Source of the DNA: Syntrophobacterales bacterium
GTDB lineage: Bacteria; Desulfobacterota; Syntrophobacteria; BM002
Direction of reading: 5' to 3'
Length of the DNA stretch: 5,993 nucleotides
NCBI GenBank assembly: GCA_030613915.1
Contig: JAUWKY010000162.1
Location: 1 to 5,993 of the forward strand
Below are positions 5,197 through 5,993 of this stretch, one piece after another (position 1 is the first letter of the stretch; each line of letters begins with the position of its first letter). Under the pieces are notes generated by a model. It did no database searches. It had not been told where the DNA came from and saw only the letters and a program-made list of their open reading frames with translations. A program made the translations under genes and the position numbers.

Positions 5197-5216
5197 GGCG
5201 GGTCACCGTACCCGCC
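5197..5216. terminator. GGCGGGT/ACCCGCC hairpin between convergent genes
   Basis: GGCGGGT (5197-5203), loop CACCGT, ACCCGCC (5210-5216) is a perfect 7-bp GC-rich stem. It sits between the ends of the receiver (plus strand) and the hydrolase (minus strand), a good place for a shared transcription end. Neither side has a T run, so it may be a rho-assisted end or a REP-like unit instead. Confidence 0.45.
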
Positions 5217-5223
5217 ATGAAGT

Positions 5224-5993
5224 CTATCTAGTGCTCTCCAGACATTCCTCCAGAAAATCCTGCCACTGCCGAAAATACTCTGAGCCACCCACTAGGTAAG
5301 TATCATTGTGTCCTGATCCTATGACGAGGTGAAACCGTTTGGGGGACTGCGCGGCCTGATAGAGCCGTTGCGCCATCTCAACCGGTATGGCTTCGTCGTA
5401 TTGGCCATGGATAAAGAGAAGTGGTGCGCGAACAAGGTGGATTTTTCCCAGGTTATCGTAGGCGCTCTGGAGGAGTTCCCGAGGAATAGCTCCAAAGAAA
5501 TAGCGCTCGAGCATGTCGTGGGAAGAGGTAAAGGCAGCCTCCAACACCGCTCCCAGACAGGGCTCCCTGCTGGCCAGATCCACGGTCAGAGCTGAGCCGA
5601 GCGAACGGCCGAAGAGCAGGATATCACTTGGCCCAATGGACCGCTCCTCAACCAGGTAATTCCAGGCACCCCGAGCATCAAGATAGGTACCGGCTTTAGA
5701 AATCTGGCCTTCGCTGAGGCCGAACTCCCGGTAATCAAAAATAAAGATGGAGATATCCAGATACCGATGGAGGAGGGCAAGATTTTCCAAGCGATGACTT
5801 ATGTTGCCGGCGTTACCGTGAAACCAGAGAAGGGTGGTGTTTACCTTGGGATCAGAGGACGGCACAAACCAGCCGTGCAAACGGGTGGAGTCGGCAGCCG
5901 GGAAAAAGACATTCTCGTAGTTTAGCTGATAGTCTTCCGGCGTCCCTTCAAGCTCCGGCATGGGGAAAAAAATGAGACCTTTTTCAGAGAGCA
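5224..5993 (-). CDS. Alpha/beta hydrolase (Bem46/YfhR-like), start beyond the right edge
   Basis: This is a serine hydrolase of the alpha/beta fold, near the Bem46/ABHD13/YfhR group; the substrate is unknown. Numbering from the ATG at 5961, the oxyanion-side motif is HGNAGN (48-53), the nucleophile is Ser120 in GRSLGS, the acid is Asp189 in HGQYDE and the base is His218 in GSGHND, so the triad is complete. The frame stays open upstream of that ATG to the window edge, reading LSEKGLIFFP before MPELEGTPEDY. An FFP-x-LE-TP block followed by YENVFF is typical of the N-terminus of this family. The true start, and probably a membrane-anchor or signal segment, therefore lies outside the window, and the ATG at 5961 is internal. 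The gene converges on the receiver and is probably unrelated to the signalling genes. Confidence 0.9.
   Translation of the reverse strand, partial: LSEKGLIFFPMPELEGTPEDYQLNYENVFFPAADSTRLHGWFVPSSDPKVNTTLLWFHGNAGNISHRLENLALLHRYLDISIFIFDYREFGLSEGQISKAGTYLDARGAWNYLVEERSIGPSDILLFGRSLGSALTVDLASREPCLGAVLEAAFTSSHDMLERYFFGAIPRELLQSAYDNLGKIHLVRAPLLFIHGQYDEAIPVEMAQRLYQAAQSPKRFHLVIGSGHNDTYLVGGSEYFRQWQDFLEECLESTR

Overview
The window looks like a piece of a Gram-negative, non-enteric environmental bacterium, plausibly of the Desulfobacterota (former Deltaproteobacteria) type. This rests on a lipoprotein-type solute-binding protein, an NtrB/AtoS-type sensor kinase, two sigma-54 type promoters and long repeat-rich spacers. 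The lineage call is an inference from gene style; no marker gene is present.

Layout, left to right. Positions 1-415 hold no convincing gene: a short GC hairpin, a 15-bp tandem repeat, an 18-bp dyad that resembles an upstream activator site (119-136), an AT-rich stretch, and a very good sigma-54 promoter (331-346). That promoter fires into a 33-codon gene (416-517) with a perfect Shine-Dalgarno. The gene encodes a signal peptide plus the tail QGGGGA and is closed by a strong intrinsic terminator (550-581). A possible sigma-70 promoter (579-607) then leads to a family 5 (Opp/Dpp-type) solute-binding lipoprotein (674-2278) and, 72 nt later, a membrane sensor histidine kinase (2351-4174).

The 4175-4758 spacer holds a second copy of the 18-bp dyad (4200-4217), a second sigma-54 promoter (4316-4331), and a hairpin-rich block with direct and inverted copies of a 17-bp unit. 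A stand-alone CheY-like receiver (4759-5124) follows. Between it and a convergent alpha/beta hydrolase lie simple ATTGACG repeats and a GGCGGGT/ACCCGCC hairpin. The hydrolase (5224-5993, minus strand) runs off the right edge.

How the parts may work together. The binding protein has no permease or ATPase genes beside it and sits directly ahead of a kinase with an extracytoplasmic sensor domain. This favours a sensing role, with the loaded binding protein or its ligand read by the kinase. A tiny exported peptide is encoded just upstream, and the peptide gene and the kinase-receiver gap carry matching sigma-54 promoters and matching dyads. The most interesting hypothesis is therefore a sigma-54-controlled peptide signalling circuit: peptide, peptide-binding lipoprotein, kinase, receiver. 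The sequence shows the parts and the shared control sites. The circuit itself is inference, and the sigma-54 activator that would bind the dyads is not in the window.
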